DNA from: Novosphingobium aureum
Lineage (GTDB): Bacteria > Pseudomonadota > Alphaproteobacteria > Sphingomonadales > Sphingomonadaceae
Assembly: GCF_015865035.1 (NCBI RefSeq)
Contig: NZ_JADZGI010000001.1
Coordinates: 992,001 to 1,056,000 of the forward strand
DNA length: 64,000 nucleotides
Direction of reading: 5' to 3'
In this document: positions 15,504 through 23,771 of the stretch, piece by piece
Numbering within the stretch: the stretch's first letter is position 1
Layout of the letters: each line of letters starts with the position of its first letter
Program-made: the position numbers and the translations under genes
The notes under the pieces: model-generated
Database searches by the model: none
What the model was told of the DNA's origin: nothing
The model's input: the letters and a program-made list of their open reading frames with translations, nothing else

Positions 15504-16163
15504 TTAGCGGCGCGCGGCGCGCACTGCGGCGCCGCCCGCGAAGGGCGCGATGGCGAGAAGCACGAGGCTCGCGGCCGCCGTCAGCGCAAGCCCGCTCTCG
15601 CCCCCGCTCGACAGGCTGCCCGCGCCGAAGATCAGCACCGGCACCGCCATCGGGATCACCAGCAGGCCCGCGAGCGCCGCGCCGCCGCGAAGGCCTGCGG
15701 TGAGTGCGGCGACCGTCACTCCGAGCGCGGCAAGGCCCGGCGTCCCTGCGAGCAGGCCCAGCTCGAGCGTGCGCAGCGTCGCGCCCTCGAGCCCGAGCAG
15801 TGCGGCGCTGAGCAGGGCTGCGAGCATCAGCGGTGGACCGAAGCTCAGCCAGTGCGCGAGCACGCGCACCGCGATCACCAGTTCCTCGGAAATGCCGCGC
15901 AGTGCCCACTGGTCGAACAGGCCCTGTTCGATGTCGGGCTCGACCAGCCGGTCGAGCGGCAGGATCGCGGCGAGCAGGGCCGCGACCCAGATCACCCCGC
16001 CGCCGGTGCGCGCGAGCAGCTGCGCGTCCGGCCCGACCGCGAAGGGGTAGAGGATCGCGACCGAGACGAAGAACAGCACCGGCATCAGCGCCCCGCCGCC
16101 GCGCCCGCCCAGCACCAGCCGCGCGAGATCGCGGCGCAGCAGGCTCGTGATGCGCCCGCTCAC
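15504..16163 (-). CDS. ccmB: Heme exporter membrane subunit CcmB
   Basis: 219 residues, the usual CcmB length. CcmB is the membrane part of the CcmABC(D) transporter that releases heme-loaded CcmE during c-type cytochrome maturation. The sequence is strongly hydrophobic with about six membrane segments, and it keeps the family's opening (LLRRDLARLVLGGRGG) and the conserved DRLVEPDIEQGLFDQWALRG loop near residue 75. Its ATG overlaps the ccmA stop by 4 nt, so the two are translationally coupled with ccmA first. The remaining ccm genes (ccmC, D, E, F) are not adjacent in this window. Confidence 0.9.
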   Translation of the reverse strand: MSGRITSLLRRDLARLVLGGRGGGALMPVLFFVSVAILYPFAVGPDAQLLARTGGGVIWVAALLAAILPLDRLVEPDIEQGLFDQWALRGISEELVIAVRVLAHWLSFGPPLMLAALLSAALLGLEGATLRTLELGLLAGTPGLAALGVTVAALTAGLRGGAALAGLLVIPMAVPVLIFGAGSLSSGGESGLALTAAASLVLLAIAPFAGGAAVRAARR

Positions 16164-16825
16164 GCGAGGAACTCCGCCTCTTCGCCCGCCCCATCTTCCG
16201 CCAAGTCATCCATCCCGGGGGCGGGCACGTAGTCGGCGAGCGCAATGCTCGCGAGGTTGGCGAGGCGCAGCGGCTGGTGCGAGGCGATCACCGCGATGCC
16301 GCCTGCTGCGCAATGTTCGCCGATCAGCGTCTCGGTCAGTTCGAGCGCCTCGCTGTCGAGCCCGTTGAGCGGCTCGTCGAGCAGCCAGATCGCGGCGCGC
16401 TGGCCGATCAGCCGGGCGAGCGCTGCGCGCTTCTTCTGCCCGGTCGAGAGGTAGCGCACCGGCACGTCGGTCAGTTCGGCAAGGCCGAGGCGTTCGAGGA
16501 CGGGCGGACTCGACGCCCTGTCGCTGCGATCGAGGTCGCCGCCATCGAGCGCGCGCCAGAAGGCGAGTGCGTGGCCCAGCGCATGCGCGGGATCGAGCGC
16601 GTGGCGCTCGTCGATCATGCCGATCGTGCCGCTGGTCGCGACGCTCCCGGCATAGGCGGGGGCGAGCCCGGCAAGGATGCGCAGCAGGCTCGACTTGCCG
16701 ATGCCGTTGCGCCCTGCAACCTGCAGGGCGGCCCCTGCGTTGACCTCGGCATCGAGCCCGCGGAACAGCAACCTGTCGCCACGACGGCACGCGAGATCGC
16801 GGATGACGATGGAGGCCGCTTGCAT
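16160..16825 (-). CDS. ccmA: Heme exporter ATP-binding subunit CcmA
   Basis: 221 residues from ATG 16825. An ABC ATPase with Walker A GRNGIGKSS (about residues 38-46), signature LSTGQKKRAALARL and Walker B AIWLLDEPLNGLD, followed by the H-loop histidine in VIASHQPL. It energises CcmE release in cytochrome c maturation together with CcmB. The frame stays open well upstream to 17134, but that stretch is antisense to the pterin dehydratase gene and lacks sense. The gene is divergent from phhB with 81 nt between starts. A GC-rich acidic tail (DDLAEDGAGEEAEFLA) is the only unusual feature. Confidence 0.9.
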   Translation of the reverse strand: MQAASIVIRDLACRRGDRLLFRGLDAEVNAGAALQVAGRNGIGKSSLLRILAGLAPAYAGSVATSGTIGMIDERHALDPAHALGHALAFWRALDGGDLDRSDRASSPPVLERLGLAELTDVPVRYLSTGQKKRAALARLIGQRAAIWLLDEPLNGLDSEALELTETLIGEHCAAGGIAVIASHQPLRLANLASIALADYVPAPGMDDLAEDGAGEEAEFLA

Positions 16826-16906
16826 GGAGCGGTGCGATAGTAGAAAGCGCGTGGCCTGCCAAGCACATGCCTTGGCCCGCGACTCGCAAGTGAGGCGTTT
16901 TTCCCG

Positions 16907-17215
16907 ATGGCCGTTACCCGACTGACCCAGCCCGAATGCGAAGCCCTGCTGGCCGAGCTTCCCGCGTGGCGCCTGCGCGAGGACGGCCTCGCCATCGAGC
17001 GCACGCTCAGGTTCGCCGATTTCAACACCGCTTTCGGCTTCATGACCCGCGTCGCCATCGAGGCGGAGAAGTCGGACCACCATCCCGAGTGGTTCAACGT
17101 CTACAACCGTGTCGAGATCACCCTGACCACGCACGATGCCGATGGCCTGAGCGCGCGTGACGGCAAGCTCGCCCGCTTCATCGAGACGGCCGCCGCGGCC
17201 GCCTCGGCGGGCTGA
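16907..17215 (+). CDS. phhB: Pterin-4a-carbinolamine dehydratase
   Basis: 102 residues, the standard length. It dehydrates 4a-hydroxytetrahydrobiopterin so that the pterin cofactor of phenylalanine hydroxylase can be recycled. The active site signature is present: EAEKSDHHPEWFNVYNRVEITLTTH, with the catalytic histidine pair and PEW motif around residues 58-63. The N-terminus (LTQPECEALLAELPAWRL) is typical. No phenylalanine hydroxylase gene is next to it, though fumarylacetoacetase of the same degradation route lies at 54218. It is followed after 14 nt by an acyltransferase gene. Confidence 0.93.
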   Translation: MAVTRLTQPECEALLAELPAWRLREDGLAIERTLRFADFNTAFGFMTRVAIEAEKSDHHPEWFNVYNRVEITLTTHDADGLSARDGKLARFIETAAAAASAG

Positions 17216-17229
17216 GAGGGGCTCGCGCG

Positions 17230-18411
17230 GTGCCCGTCACGGACCGCATCGAGGTTCAGCCGGGCGAGGCCCGTATCCCGGCCAGCGCCGCCGGGGAGGG
17301 GGAGGAGCGCTTTCTCACCCGCCCGCTCTCGGTGCTGCTCGACTTCGCGCGCTTCGGCGCGGCGCTGCTCGTGGTCGCGGGGCACTCGGTGCAGCTGCAC
17401 CTCTATACCGGGCCCTTCCCCTTTTCCGGGCGGCTCCAGCATTACTGCGTGATTGTCTTCTTCGTGCTCTCGGGCCTCGTCATCTCGACCTCGGTGCTGG
17501 GCGGACGCTCGAGCCTTGCGCGCTATACGCTCGCGCGCGTCAGCCGGATCGTGCCGGTCGCGGTGCCCGCGCTCGTCTTCGCGGCGCTCGCGGCCTACGT
17601 GCTCGCCGGGCCGATGCACGTGCGCATCGACAACAGCCCCGACGACCCGCTGCTCTTTGCCGAGCGCATCCTGCCCCCGCTCGCCTTCGTCAGCGCCTGG
17701 CCGGGCATGCCCGCGCCGGTCTGGAACCCGCCTTACTGGTCGCTGTGCTACGAGGTCTGGTACTACGCGATCTTCGCGCTCGCGTGGTTCCTGAGAGGCT
17801 GGGCGCGCGCACTCGCGCTGATCGTCGCCTGCTTCACCGCGGGCGGTGCGATCCTCTTGCTGATGCCGGTCTGGCTGATCGGTGTCGCGCTCACGCACGT
17901 CCCGCCCGCACGCCGCCTGCCGCTCAGCGTCGCGCCGATCCTGCTCGCGGCGAGCATCTTTGGCGCCTTCGCGCTCTTCGAGGTCGACCGCGAGGTGCTC
18001 AACCCGCTGCTGCGCAAGGTCTGGTTCGCCGATCCCAAGTGGTCGGCATGGGCATTCTCGGACTTCGCCATGGGCCTCGTCATGGCCGCCGCCGCCATCG
18101 CGCTGCGCCCGCTCGCAGGCCTGTTCGAGCGTGCGATCATGGCGACGAAGCCGCTCGCCCATGGCCTCGCGGGCTTCTCCTTCACCTTGTACCTGTTCCA
18201 CTGGCCGCTGATCCAGCTGATGCGCTCGTGGGGTCTCGAGGCCGGCGCGAGCGTGCCTGCCTTCGCGACGCTGCTGGTGCTGGTGGTCGCCCTGTGCGCG
18301 CTGATCTCGATCCTCACCGAGCGCCAGACGCTGCACTTGCGCCGCTGGATGGAGGCGCGCTTCCTCAAGCTGCGGGCGAAGTCGCCGGGCAGCGGGGCGG
18401 TTGCGGTCTGA
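17230..18411 (+). CDS. Acyltransferase 3 family membrane protein
   Basis: 393 residues from GTG 17230; GAGAGGGG about 9 nt upstream acts as RBS. Integral membrane O-acyltransferase of the OafA/NolL type, which moves acetyl or other acyl groups to extracytoplasmic sugars. The family's catalytic region is visible: RFGAALLVVAGHSVQ with its histidine near residue 55, then ARYTLARVSRIVP (the RxxR motif) and about ten hydrophobic segments. The closing FTLYLFHWPLIQLMR is characteristic. A short charged N-terminal tail (about 35 residues) stays in the cytoplasm. The substrate cannot be told from this context. A large hairpin repeat follows the stop codon. Confidence 0.85.
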   Translation: MPVTDRIEVQPGEARIPASAAGEGEERFLTRPLSVLLDFARFGAALLVVAGHSVQLHLYTGPFPFSGRLQHYCVIVFFVLSGLVISTSVLGGRSSLARYTLARVSRIVPVAVPALVFAALAAYVLAGPMHVRIDNSPDDPLLFAERILPPLAFVSAWPGMPAPVWNPPYWSLCYEVWYYAIFALAWFLRGWARALALIVACFTAGGAILLLMPVWLIGVALTHVPPARRLPLSVAPILLAASIFGAFALFEVDREVLNPLLRKVWFADPKWSAWAFSDFAMGLVMAAAAIALRPLAGLFERAIMATKPLAHGLAGFSFTLYLFHWPLIQLMRSWGLEAGASVPAFATLLVLVVALCALISILTERQTLHLRRWMEARFLKLRAKSPGSGAVAV

Positions 18412-18437
18412 TCGAAAATCCGCCTTTGGCGAATTTT

Positions 18438-18519
18438 GCGGCACCGGCCCACGCCCCCACCCGACCTCCCGCAGGGTACTGTCGTTGGAAGGCCGGATGA
18501 GGGCGTGGGCCGGTGCCGC
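18438..18519. repeat. Long hairpin repeat (REP-like)
   Basis: GCGGCACCGGCCCACGCCC (18438-18456) and its exact reverse complement (18501-18519) are 19-bp arms. Inside, CCGACCTCCC (about 18461-18470) pairs 8/10 with GGAAGGCCGG (about 18487-18496), leaving a small loop, so the whole 82 bp forms one long stem. It fills the gap between the acyltransferase and IMPACT-family genes. It may end transcription, but its size and symmetry are more like an interspersed repeat. Confidence 0.8.
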
Positions 18520-18569
18520 TGCGTAAAATGCAGCTTGGGCATCTTGCGAAGCATCTCTAGAGAGCTCGC

Positions 18570-18929
18570 GTGCTCACGCTCGACAAGATCATCTCCGACC
18601 GCGGCTCGAAATATGCGGTCAGCGGCGCGCCTTGCCGCGACGGCGAGGAGGCGCGCGCCCTGATCGCGCAGCTGTGCCGCGCCAAGCGCTTCGCCAAGGC
18701 CACACACAATTCCTGGGGCCTGCTGTGCGCCGAAGGTCCGATCAAGAACGACGATGGCGAGAGCGGGGCGGGAATGACGATCCTCAGGATGCTCGAGCGC
18801 GAGGGGCTGCACGAGCATCTCGTGGTCGTCACCCGCTGGTACGGCGGCAAGCACCTGGGCGGCGACCGCTTCCGCCACGTGCAGGAAGCGGTGCGCATCT
18901 ATCTCGAGGCGCTCGGCAAGGCCGGGTAG
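18570..18929 (+). CDS. IMPACT/YigZ N-domain protein
   Basis: 119 residues from GTG 18570. The UPF0029/IMPACT fold signature is present: ATHNSWGLL, NDDGESGAGMTIL (DDGE motif) and VVVTRWYGGKHLGGDRFRHVQEA. It lacks the second domain of full-length YigZ (about 200 residues), so it is a single-domain form. Eukaryotic IMPACT restrains GCN2; the bacterial role is not settled, with ribosome or translation links proposed. No operon partner is evident: the long hairpin repeat precedes it and 162 bp without genes follow. Confidence 0.8.
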   Translation: MLTLDKIISDRGSKYAVSGAPCRDGEEARALIAQLCRAKRFAKATHNSWGLLCAEGPIKNDDGESGAGMTILRMLEREGLHEHLVVVTRWYGGKHLGGDRFRHVQEAVRIYLEALGKAG

Positions 18930-19091
18930 GGTTGGAGAGCGGGGAGGGGCGGACTTTCGCGTCGTCGTTCTGAAACGAGCGCTGGCTGTCCGTCCGCCGT
19001 ATCGGGCAATTCATGCTAACAGGATGAAAACCTAGCCGACGGCCCATGCCCCTTGCTGACATTCTGGTGAGCGCTGGCGCCAATCAGGAAA

Positions 19092-19295
19092 TCACTTGCC
19101 TCTTGTCCTGATCTTTCGCCAGACGAGCACCGAAAGAACGTACAAGGTACCAAACAAAGCTAGAAATACGAAAAATAGCCCGACTTTCTCGTATATGCTT
19201 GTTTTATGCCCAATCGATACGATGCCGAAAACCGGTACGAATATCCAAAGGAAGTCCTTGATTATATCAATTATATTCGAGGCAGTTTGTTTCAA
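19092..19295 (-). CDS. Small membrane protein, possibly 5'-truncated
   Basis: 67 residues from a TTG at 19295, with two hydrophobic segments (FLWIFVPVFGIVSIGHK and VGLFFVFLALFGTLYVLSVLVW) and a basic tail. Upstream of the TTG the same frame stays open to a TAG at 19389-19391 and reads like real protein (VPYLRLQPAPAVYF), yet it has no ATG or GTG. That suggests the 5' end of a longer gene was lost or mutated. The stretch is strikingly AT-rich (ATATTTCCGTTTTTAAAG), unlike everything around it, so lateral transfer is likely. No family recognised. Confidence 0.4.
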   Translation of the reverse strand: MKQTASNIIDIIKDFLWIFVPVFGIVSIGHKTSIYEKVGLFFVFLALFGTLYVLSVLVWRKIRTRGK

Positions 19296-19518
19296 GGTAA
19301 TATTTCCGTTTTTAAAGTATACGGCAGGGGCTGGTTGCAGCCTAAGATACGGAACCTCTTTGAGTTCTGTTGTCCGCCACTTTGGCGTCTATGGTCTGAT
19401 TTGGCAATATACTCAGGGTCTTAGTGTAATCGATCAATAATTGAGGAGAAGATGAACTCAAGGTGCGCGCGCTCGAAGCCGCCGTTTGCTCATTCGTCCA
19501 ATTGGTGCAACATGAGGC

Positions 19519-19833
19519 ATGAAATCACCTCATCGCTCGTCGAATTGGACTATATTCTGCGTCTTGATCGCAATCGGTCTGGCAATTGCGTACTTTGTAT
19601 TCGCAATGCTGGCGATGGGAGAGTGCTTGCCTCGCGACGGCAGTGTTGAAATGCAAACGTGCGATGCTGTTAAGCGCCGCGAGTTCTGGCTGTACCCCTG
19701 CCTCGTCGGCGCTTTGCTCATCGTGGCGACCTGGGCCCAGATACGAGGGGCTGTCTGGGGGCGCATGATCGGACTGATCTGCGGAGTTGCAGCGGCTATG
19801 TTGCTCGTACTGATAGAAGCGATTCTGGATTGA
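19519..19833 (+). CDS. Small putative membrane protein
   Basis: 104 residues with three hydrophobic stretches (TIFCVLIAIGLAIAYFVFAML, LYPCLVGALLIVATW and MIGLICGVAAAMLLVLIEAI) and a short loop holding two cysteines. No family recognised. An out-of-frame ATG at 19452 with a fine GAGGAG site opens a 65-codon frame overlapping this start, so either that short frame feeds translation into this one by coupling or a frameshift has separated an N-terminus. Base composition is intermediate between the AT-rich patch to the left and the core genes. The repeat pair at 19944 follows. Confidence 0.5.
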   Translation: MKSPHRSSNWTIFCVLIAIGLAIAYFVFAMLAMGECLPRDGSVEMQTCDAVKRREFWLYPCLVGALLIVATWAQIRGAVWGRMIGLICGVAAAMLLVLIEAILD

Positions 19834-19943
19834 TCTGGCATGGTTGTTCGCCAGTAATCCGCATCGGGTGCGACTGCTCGATGCCAACAAAAGGCGCAGG
19901 GCAGAACTTCTGCACACGCCCCATGGTATTCGCAAGATCCTGT

Positions 19944-20075
19944 CGTCATCCCAGCGAAAGCTGGGATCGCTAGGCGCTCTTGAGGCGAAGGCTGGCCTCG
20001 GGCCGTTGCAACACGGCGCCTGCCCTCAAGGGCAACGCGGACCTGCCAACGATCCCGGCTTTCGCTGGGATGACG
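19944..20075. repeat. Inverted REP-like pair, copy 2
   Basis: Arm 19944-19969 is identical to the arm at 1706-1731, and 20050-20075 is its reverse complement with a single A-to-G change. The arms are 80 bp apart. The gap 19834-20125 contains nothing else that I can recognise. Confidence 0.9.
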
Positions 20076-20125
20076 GCATCATGAAACGCCCGCTTCCGAC
20101 CCGTTTCAGCACCATCCCCCGCCCG

Positions 20126-20743
20126 TCAGAGCGCCGCGTTGTTGTAGCAGTGCCAGGTGAAGATCGCCGCCGCGCCGCGGTGGGGGCGCCAGGCTTGTGC
20201 GAGTTCGCGGGTCTGTTTCTCGCTCGGGCGCTGGGCAAGGCCGAGGATCTTGCCCACCCCGACCTGCACCGCGAGGTCGCCTGCGGGCCAGATGTCGGGG
20301 CGGCCCTCGGCGAAGAGCAGGTAGATCTCGGCCGACCAGCGCCCGATGCCCTTGATGCGCACCAGTTCGGCGATCGCGGCCTCGTCGTCGGCGGGCAGGT
20401 TGTCGAGGTCGAGGCTGCCGGCCACCACCAGTTCGCACAGCGAGCGGGCATAGCCCTGCTTCTGGCGCGAGAGGCCGCAGGCGCGCAGCGCGTCGAACTC
20501 GGCGGCGAGCAGTTCCTCGGGCGGGATCGTCTCTCCCAGCAGCGCCTCGAGCTTGGCCCAGACCGAAGCCGCGGCGGCGACCGAGACCTGCTGGCCGACG
20601 ATGGTGCGCAGCAAGGTGGCATAGCCGGTGGCACGGATGCGCGGCTCGGGATAGCCGCAGGCATCGAGCGCGCGCTTCATCCCCGGTTCGATAGCGGCCA
20701 GGGTATCGATCCCATACCGCAGCTGTTCGCGTGCCAGACCCAT
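20126..20743 (-). CDS. DNA-3-methyladenine glycosylase II (AlkA-like)
   Basis: 205 residues. A base excision repair enzyme that removes alkylated purines. The helix-hairpin-helix-GPD core is clear: TLLRTIVGQQVSVAAAASVW near residue 45, the hairpin LVRIKGIGRWSAEIYLLF at about 125-142 and the catalytic aspartate in DIWPAGDLAVQ. It lacks the N-terminal AlkA regulatory extension, so it matches the short, MAG-like bacterial form. The minus-strand gene is divergent from the ferredoxin gene with 104 nt between starts. The C-terminus (AAIFTWHCYN) is normal for the family. Confidence 0.9.
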   Translation of the reverse strand: MGLAREQLRYGIDTLAAIEPGMKRALDACGYPEPRIRATGYATLLRTIVGQQVSVAAAASVWAKLEALLGETIPPEELLAAEFDALRACGLSRQKQGYARSLCELVVAGSLDLDNLPADDEAAIAELVRIKGIGRWSAEIYLLFAEGRPDIWPAGDLAVQVGVGKILGLAQRPSEKQTRELAQAWRPHRGAAAIFTWHCYNNAAL

Positions 20744-20847
20744 GATTTCCGCTACCTTGCCAAAGCTCCGGCCAGCAATTAGCAGGCATGTTCAAGCGCG
20801 GGTAGTCCCGCTGCAAACGGGTTTGGACGAGGAAGGAAATTACCACA

Positions 20848-21165
20848 ATGCCGCAGATCACTGTCGTCAACCAGTCGGGCGAGGAAACCAAGGTCGAGGC
20901 CGAGGAAGGCCGCACCCTGATGGAGACCATCCGCGACAACGGGTTCGACGAACTCCTCGCGCTGTGCGGCGGCTGCTGCTCGTGCGCGACCTGCCACGTC
21001 CACGTCGATCCTGCCTTCGCCGACAAGCTGCCCGCGATGAGCGAGGACGAGGACGACCTGCTCGACAGCTCGGACCACCGCGACGACAACTCGCGCCTCT
21101 CGTGCCAGATTCCGATCACCGCCGCGCTCGAGGGCATGAAGGTCACGATCGCGCAGGAAGACTGA
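20848..21165 (+). CDS. fdx: Adrenodoxin-type [2Fe-2S] ferredoxin
   Basis: 105 residues. An electron carrier with cluster ligands Cys40, Cys46, Cys49 (CGGCCSCATCHV) and Cys86 (RLSCQI), the C-x5-C-x2-C...C pattern of the ISC/adrenodoxin class; an extra Cys43-Cys44 pair lies in the loop. In sphingomonads such ferredoxins serve cytochrome P450s, ring-hydroxylating enzymes or Fe-S assembly. No reductase or P450 gene is adjacent, so the partner is unknown. AGGAAG lies ahead of the ATG. A double hairpin terminator follows, so it is monocistronic. Confidence 0.93.
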   Translation: MPQITVVNQSGEETKVEAEEGRTLMETIRDNGFDELLALCGGCCSCATCHVHVDPAFADKLPAMSEDEDDLLDSSDHRDDNSRLSCQIPITAALEGMKVTIAQED

Positions 21166-21175
21166 GACGGACGCC

Positions 21176-21250
21176 CCTTGCGATATGTCCTTCGGGGCAT
21201 TTCGCAAGGGCACCGGACTGCGCCCCTGTGCCGGGGGCGCTTCCTTTTTT
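21176..21250 (+). terminator. Double hairpin terminator after ferredoxin
   Basis: First hairpin: CCTTGCGATATG (21176-21187) pairs with CATTTCGCAAGG (21198-21209) with one mismatch. Second: GCGCCCC (21220-21226) / GGGGCGC (21234-21240) followed at once by TTCCTTTTTT (21241-21250). The second is a classical rho-independent terminator; the first may be an RNA stabiliser. Confidence 0.85.
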
Positions 21251-21351
21251 GCGACAGGGCCGGTGACGTACGCGTTCACCCATGGTCCAGCTTTGCGTGT
21301 CTAAAGCGCAATTCCGTTGCGAGCCCGCGACACTCTGCCTAAGTCACGAGC

Positions 21352-22362
21352 ATGACTGCACCGCAAGCAAAGACATCGACCCTCGACCTCATCGGCAATA
21401 CCCCGCTCGTCCTGCTCAAGGGGCCGAGCGAGGCGGCTGGCTGCGAGATCTGGGGCAAGTGCGAATTCGCCAACCCCGGCGCCTCGGTCAAGGACCGCGC
21501 CGCCTTGTGGATCGTGCGCGACGCCGAGGCGCGCGGCGAGCTCAAGCCGGGCGGTACGGTGATCGAGGGTACGGCGGGCAACACCGGCATCGGCATCGCG
21601 CTGGTCGCCAATGCGCTGGGCTACAAGTCGGTCATCGTCATGCCCGACAATCAGTCCAAGGAAAAGATGGACACCCTGCGCGCGCTGGGGGCCGAGCTGG
21701 TCCTCGTGCCGCCGACCAAGTTCGCCGATCCCAATCACTTCGTGCACACCTCGCGCCGCATGGCCGAGGACACCCCGGGGGCGATCTGGGCCAACCAGTT
21801 CGACAATATCGCCAACCGCAAGGCCCACATCGAGAGCACCGCGCCCGAAATCTGGCAGCAGCTCGAAGGCCGCATCGACGGCTTCACCTGCGCGGCGGGT
21901 ACCGGCGGCACGATCGCGGGCACTGGCATGGGGCTCAAGGCCTTCGACGAGGACATCGTCGTCGCGCTGACCGACCCGCACGGCGCGGCGCTCTACAATT
22001 ACTTCGCGCATGGCGAGCTGCGCGCCGAGGGTTCCTCGGTCGCGGAGGGTATCGGGCAGGGCCGCATCACCGCCAATCTCGAGGGTGCGCCGATCGACAC
22101 CCAGTTCCGCATCTCCGACGAGGAGGGGCTCGAATGGGTGCGCCGCCTGCTCGGGGAAGAAGGACTGTGCCTGGGCCTGTCCTCGGGAATCAACGTGGCA
22201 GGCGCGGTCGCGCTTGGCCGCGAACTGGTGGCGCAGGGGCGCAAGGACGCGCGCGTCGCCACGATCCTGTGCGACACCGGCTTTCGCTACTTGTCCACGA
22301 TCTACAACCGCGAATGGCTCGAGGCCAAGGGGCTGCCGGTCTTCCCCTGGCTCGCGAGCTGA
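21352..22362 (+). CDS. cysK: Cysteine synthase (O-acetylserine sulfhydrylase)
   Basis: 336 residues. A PLP enzyme that makes L-cysteine from O-acetylserine and sulfide. The PLP lysine is Lys47 in NPGASVKDRAA; the TAGNTGIGIA loop binds the substrate carboxylate and GTGGTIAGTG binds the PLP phosphate. The N-terminus begins with LDLIGNTPLV, as expected. Length and lack of a CBS domain separate it from cystathionine beta-synthase. Some alphaproteobacterial proteins of this branch prefer other acceptors, so the substrate is family knowledge. The next gene starts 17 nt downstream, so read-through is likely. Confidence 0.9.
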   Translation: MTAPQAKTSTLDLIGNTPLVLLKGPSEAAGCEIWGKCEFANPGASVKDRAALWIVRDAEARGELKPGGTVIEGTAGNTGIGIALVANALGYKSVIVMPDNQSKEKMDTLRALGAELVLVPPTKFADPNHFVHTSRRMAEDTPGAIWANQFDNIANRKAHIESTAPEIWQQLEGRIDGFTCAAGTGGTIAGTGMGLKAFDEDIVVALTDPHGAALYNYFAHGELRAEGSSVAEGIGQGRITANLEGAPIDTQFRISDEEGLEWVRRLLGEEGLCLGLSSGINVAGAVALGRELVAQGRKDARVATILCDTGFRYLSTIYNREWLEAKGLPVFPWLAS

Positions 22363-22379
22363 GGTAAACTTCGGAGCCG

Positions 22380-22895
22380 ATGGCCAGCAAGCTTCCGACA
22401 CCTGTGGTCGAACCCCTGACCGCGCCGCAGCACTACGCGCCGCCGACGCCGCGCGAGCTGCGTGCGCAGGCGATCCATCGCCTGCAGGTCGGGCTCTTCG
22501 GCCTCTTCGCGATGCTGCTGATCGTGGGCCTTGCCAACGTGATCATGGACCGTGCCCGCCTCGTCGACGATGAGGACCCGATCCGCGACGTGGTCGCCGC
22601 CGACGCGCCCGAGAAGAAGCAGGTCAGCGACCCGCTGGCCGACATTGGCGTGGTTCCGGCTGCCGATCCCTCGCCCAGTCCCACGCCCAGTCCGCGTGCG
22701 CTCGATGGGCAGACCGGCATCGATGGGCAGCGCGGCGATGGTGCGATGCGCGAAGGGCAGGTGCCCGCTGGCGGCGCGCGGCAGGGCCAGGTGCCGGGCC
22801 AGAGGCAGCAGGGGCAGGGCGTGCCCGACCCGCTCGCCCCCGATGCTCTGCCGCCGGGCGCGCGTCCTGCACCCCGACAGGCGCCGGGTAACTGA
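22380..22895 (+). CDS. Single-pass membrane protein with Pro/Gln-rich tail
   Basis: 171 residues. One hydrophobic segment (about residues 38-56, LFGLFAMLLIVGLANVIM) follows a cytoplasmic N-terminus; the rest is a low-complexity periplasmic tail rich in proline, glycine and glutamine (ADPSPSPTPSP, RQGQVPGQRQQGQG). No family recognised, although I recall similar proteins beside cysK in sphingomonads. Its start is 17 nt after cysK and the next gene follows after 21 nt, so the three are probably one transcript. Low-complexity tails of this kind often serve as flexible cell wall or envelope linkers. Confidence 0.65.
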   Translation: MASKLPTPVVEPLTAPQHYAPPTPRELRAQAIHRLQVGLFGLFAMLLIVGLANVIMDRARLVDDEDPIRDVVAADAPEKKQVSDPLADIGVVPAADPSPSPTPSPRALDGQTGIDGQRGDGAMREGQVPAGGARQGQVPGQRQQGQGVPDPLAPDALPPGARPAPRQAPGN

Positions 22896-22916
22896 CGCGC
22901 GGTCGTCGGCGCGATC

Positions 22917-23768
22917 GTGCTTCGCAGGTTTCCCAGAGCAGGCGCAGGCCTTTTCGCGCTGGGCACGGCTCTGGCCTGCTCGGCCTGCGGGCCGGGCCCG
23001 GTTCGCGAGGCCGCCTCGCGTGACGGCGATGCAGGCGCGCAGGGGCTCTCTCTCGAACGCATCTCGGTCCTGACCAGCCTGCCGATCTTCTGGAACGAGA
23101 GTAGCGATATCGCCGCGTCGCTTTCCGGCGATGCCCGGGCGCATTGGGCGCTCGCCGCACTGGACGGCGCGGCGGGCGAGGTGCTTGCGCTCGATACCCT
23201 GTCCGCGCTCGAGCCGGGCGATGTCGGGCGCGATGTCGGGGGCGGGGGCGACGTACTCGTGCTGGCCCAGCCGCGCGCGCTGTCTGCGTCCGAGAACCTT
23301 GCGCTCGATGGCTGGGTGCGTGCCGGAGGGGCGGTGCTGCTCTTCGCCGATCCGATGCTCGATGCCCACTCGATCTTCGCGCCCGGCGATCCGCGCCGCC
23401 CGCAGGACGTCGCGCTGCTCTCGCCGATCCTCGCGCGCTGGGGGCTGGAGCTGTTCTTCGACCCCGGGCAGGACCCGTCCGAGCGGCTGGTCGAACTGCC
23501 CGAGGGAGCGCTGCCGGTGCGACTGTCGGGGCATTTCGCACAGGTGGGGACAGGTGGGGACCCTCGTGCGGGCGAAGTGCGGGCCCTCAGGGAAAATGCG
23601 GGACGCTGCCGGATCGAGGCGCAAGGATTGCTTGCCCAGTGCAAGATCGGCAAGGGGCAGGTCCTGCTCGTCGCCGACGCCGCCCTGTTCGACGATCCCG
23701 TCTCCGACGGACCTGCACGCACGCGGCTGCTGCATGGCCTGATCGCGCGGATCGCTCCCGGGCACTGA
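22917..23768 (+). CDS. Putative lipoprotein with GldG/DUF4350-like fold
   Basis: 283 residues from GTG 22917. The N-terminus is a secretion signal with a lipobox-like cysteine (FALGTALACSACG). The body resembles the GldG/ABC-associated unknown domain: ISVLTSLPIFWNE, VLVLAQPRALSASENLALDGWVRAGG and GGAVLLFADP, a Rossmann-like glutamine-amidotransferase-fold without obvious catalytic residues. Function unknown; such domains often assist ABC exporters, but no ABC genes are beside it. Near its 3' end (23544-23561) lies the tandem repeat CAGGTGGGGA twice, the first of several GGGGAC pairs leading to mraZ. Confidence 0.6.
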   Translation: MLRRFPRAGAGLFALGTALACSACGPGPVREAASRDGDAGAQGLSLERISVLTSLPIFWNESSDIAASLSGDARAHWALAALDGAAGEVLALDTLSALEPGDVGRDVGGGGDVLVLAQPRALSASENLALDGWVRAGGAVLLFADPMLDAHSIFAPGDPRRPQDVALLSPILARWGLELFFDPGQDPSERLVELPEGALPVRLSGHFAQVGTGGDPRAGEVRALRENAGRCRIEAQGLLAQCKIGKGQVLLVADAALFDDPVSDGPARTRLLHGLIARIAPGH

Positions 23769-23771
23769 GAT

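Noticed and set aside
19452..19649. 65-codon frame with a good GAGGAG site
   Set aside because: Content is not protein-like and it overlaps a more convincing membrane protein frame at 19519; kept only as a possible coupling leader.
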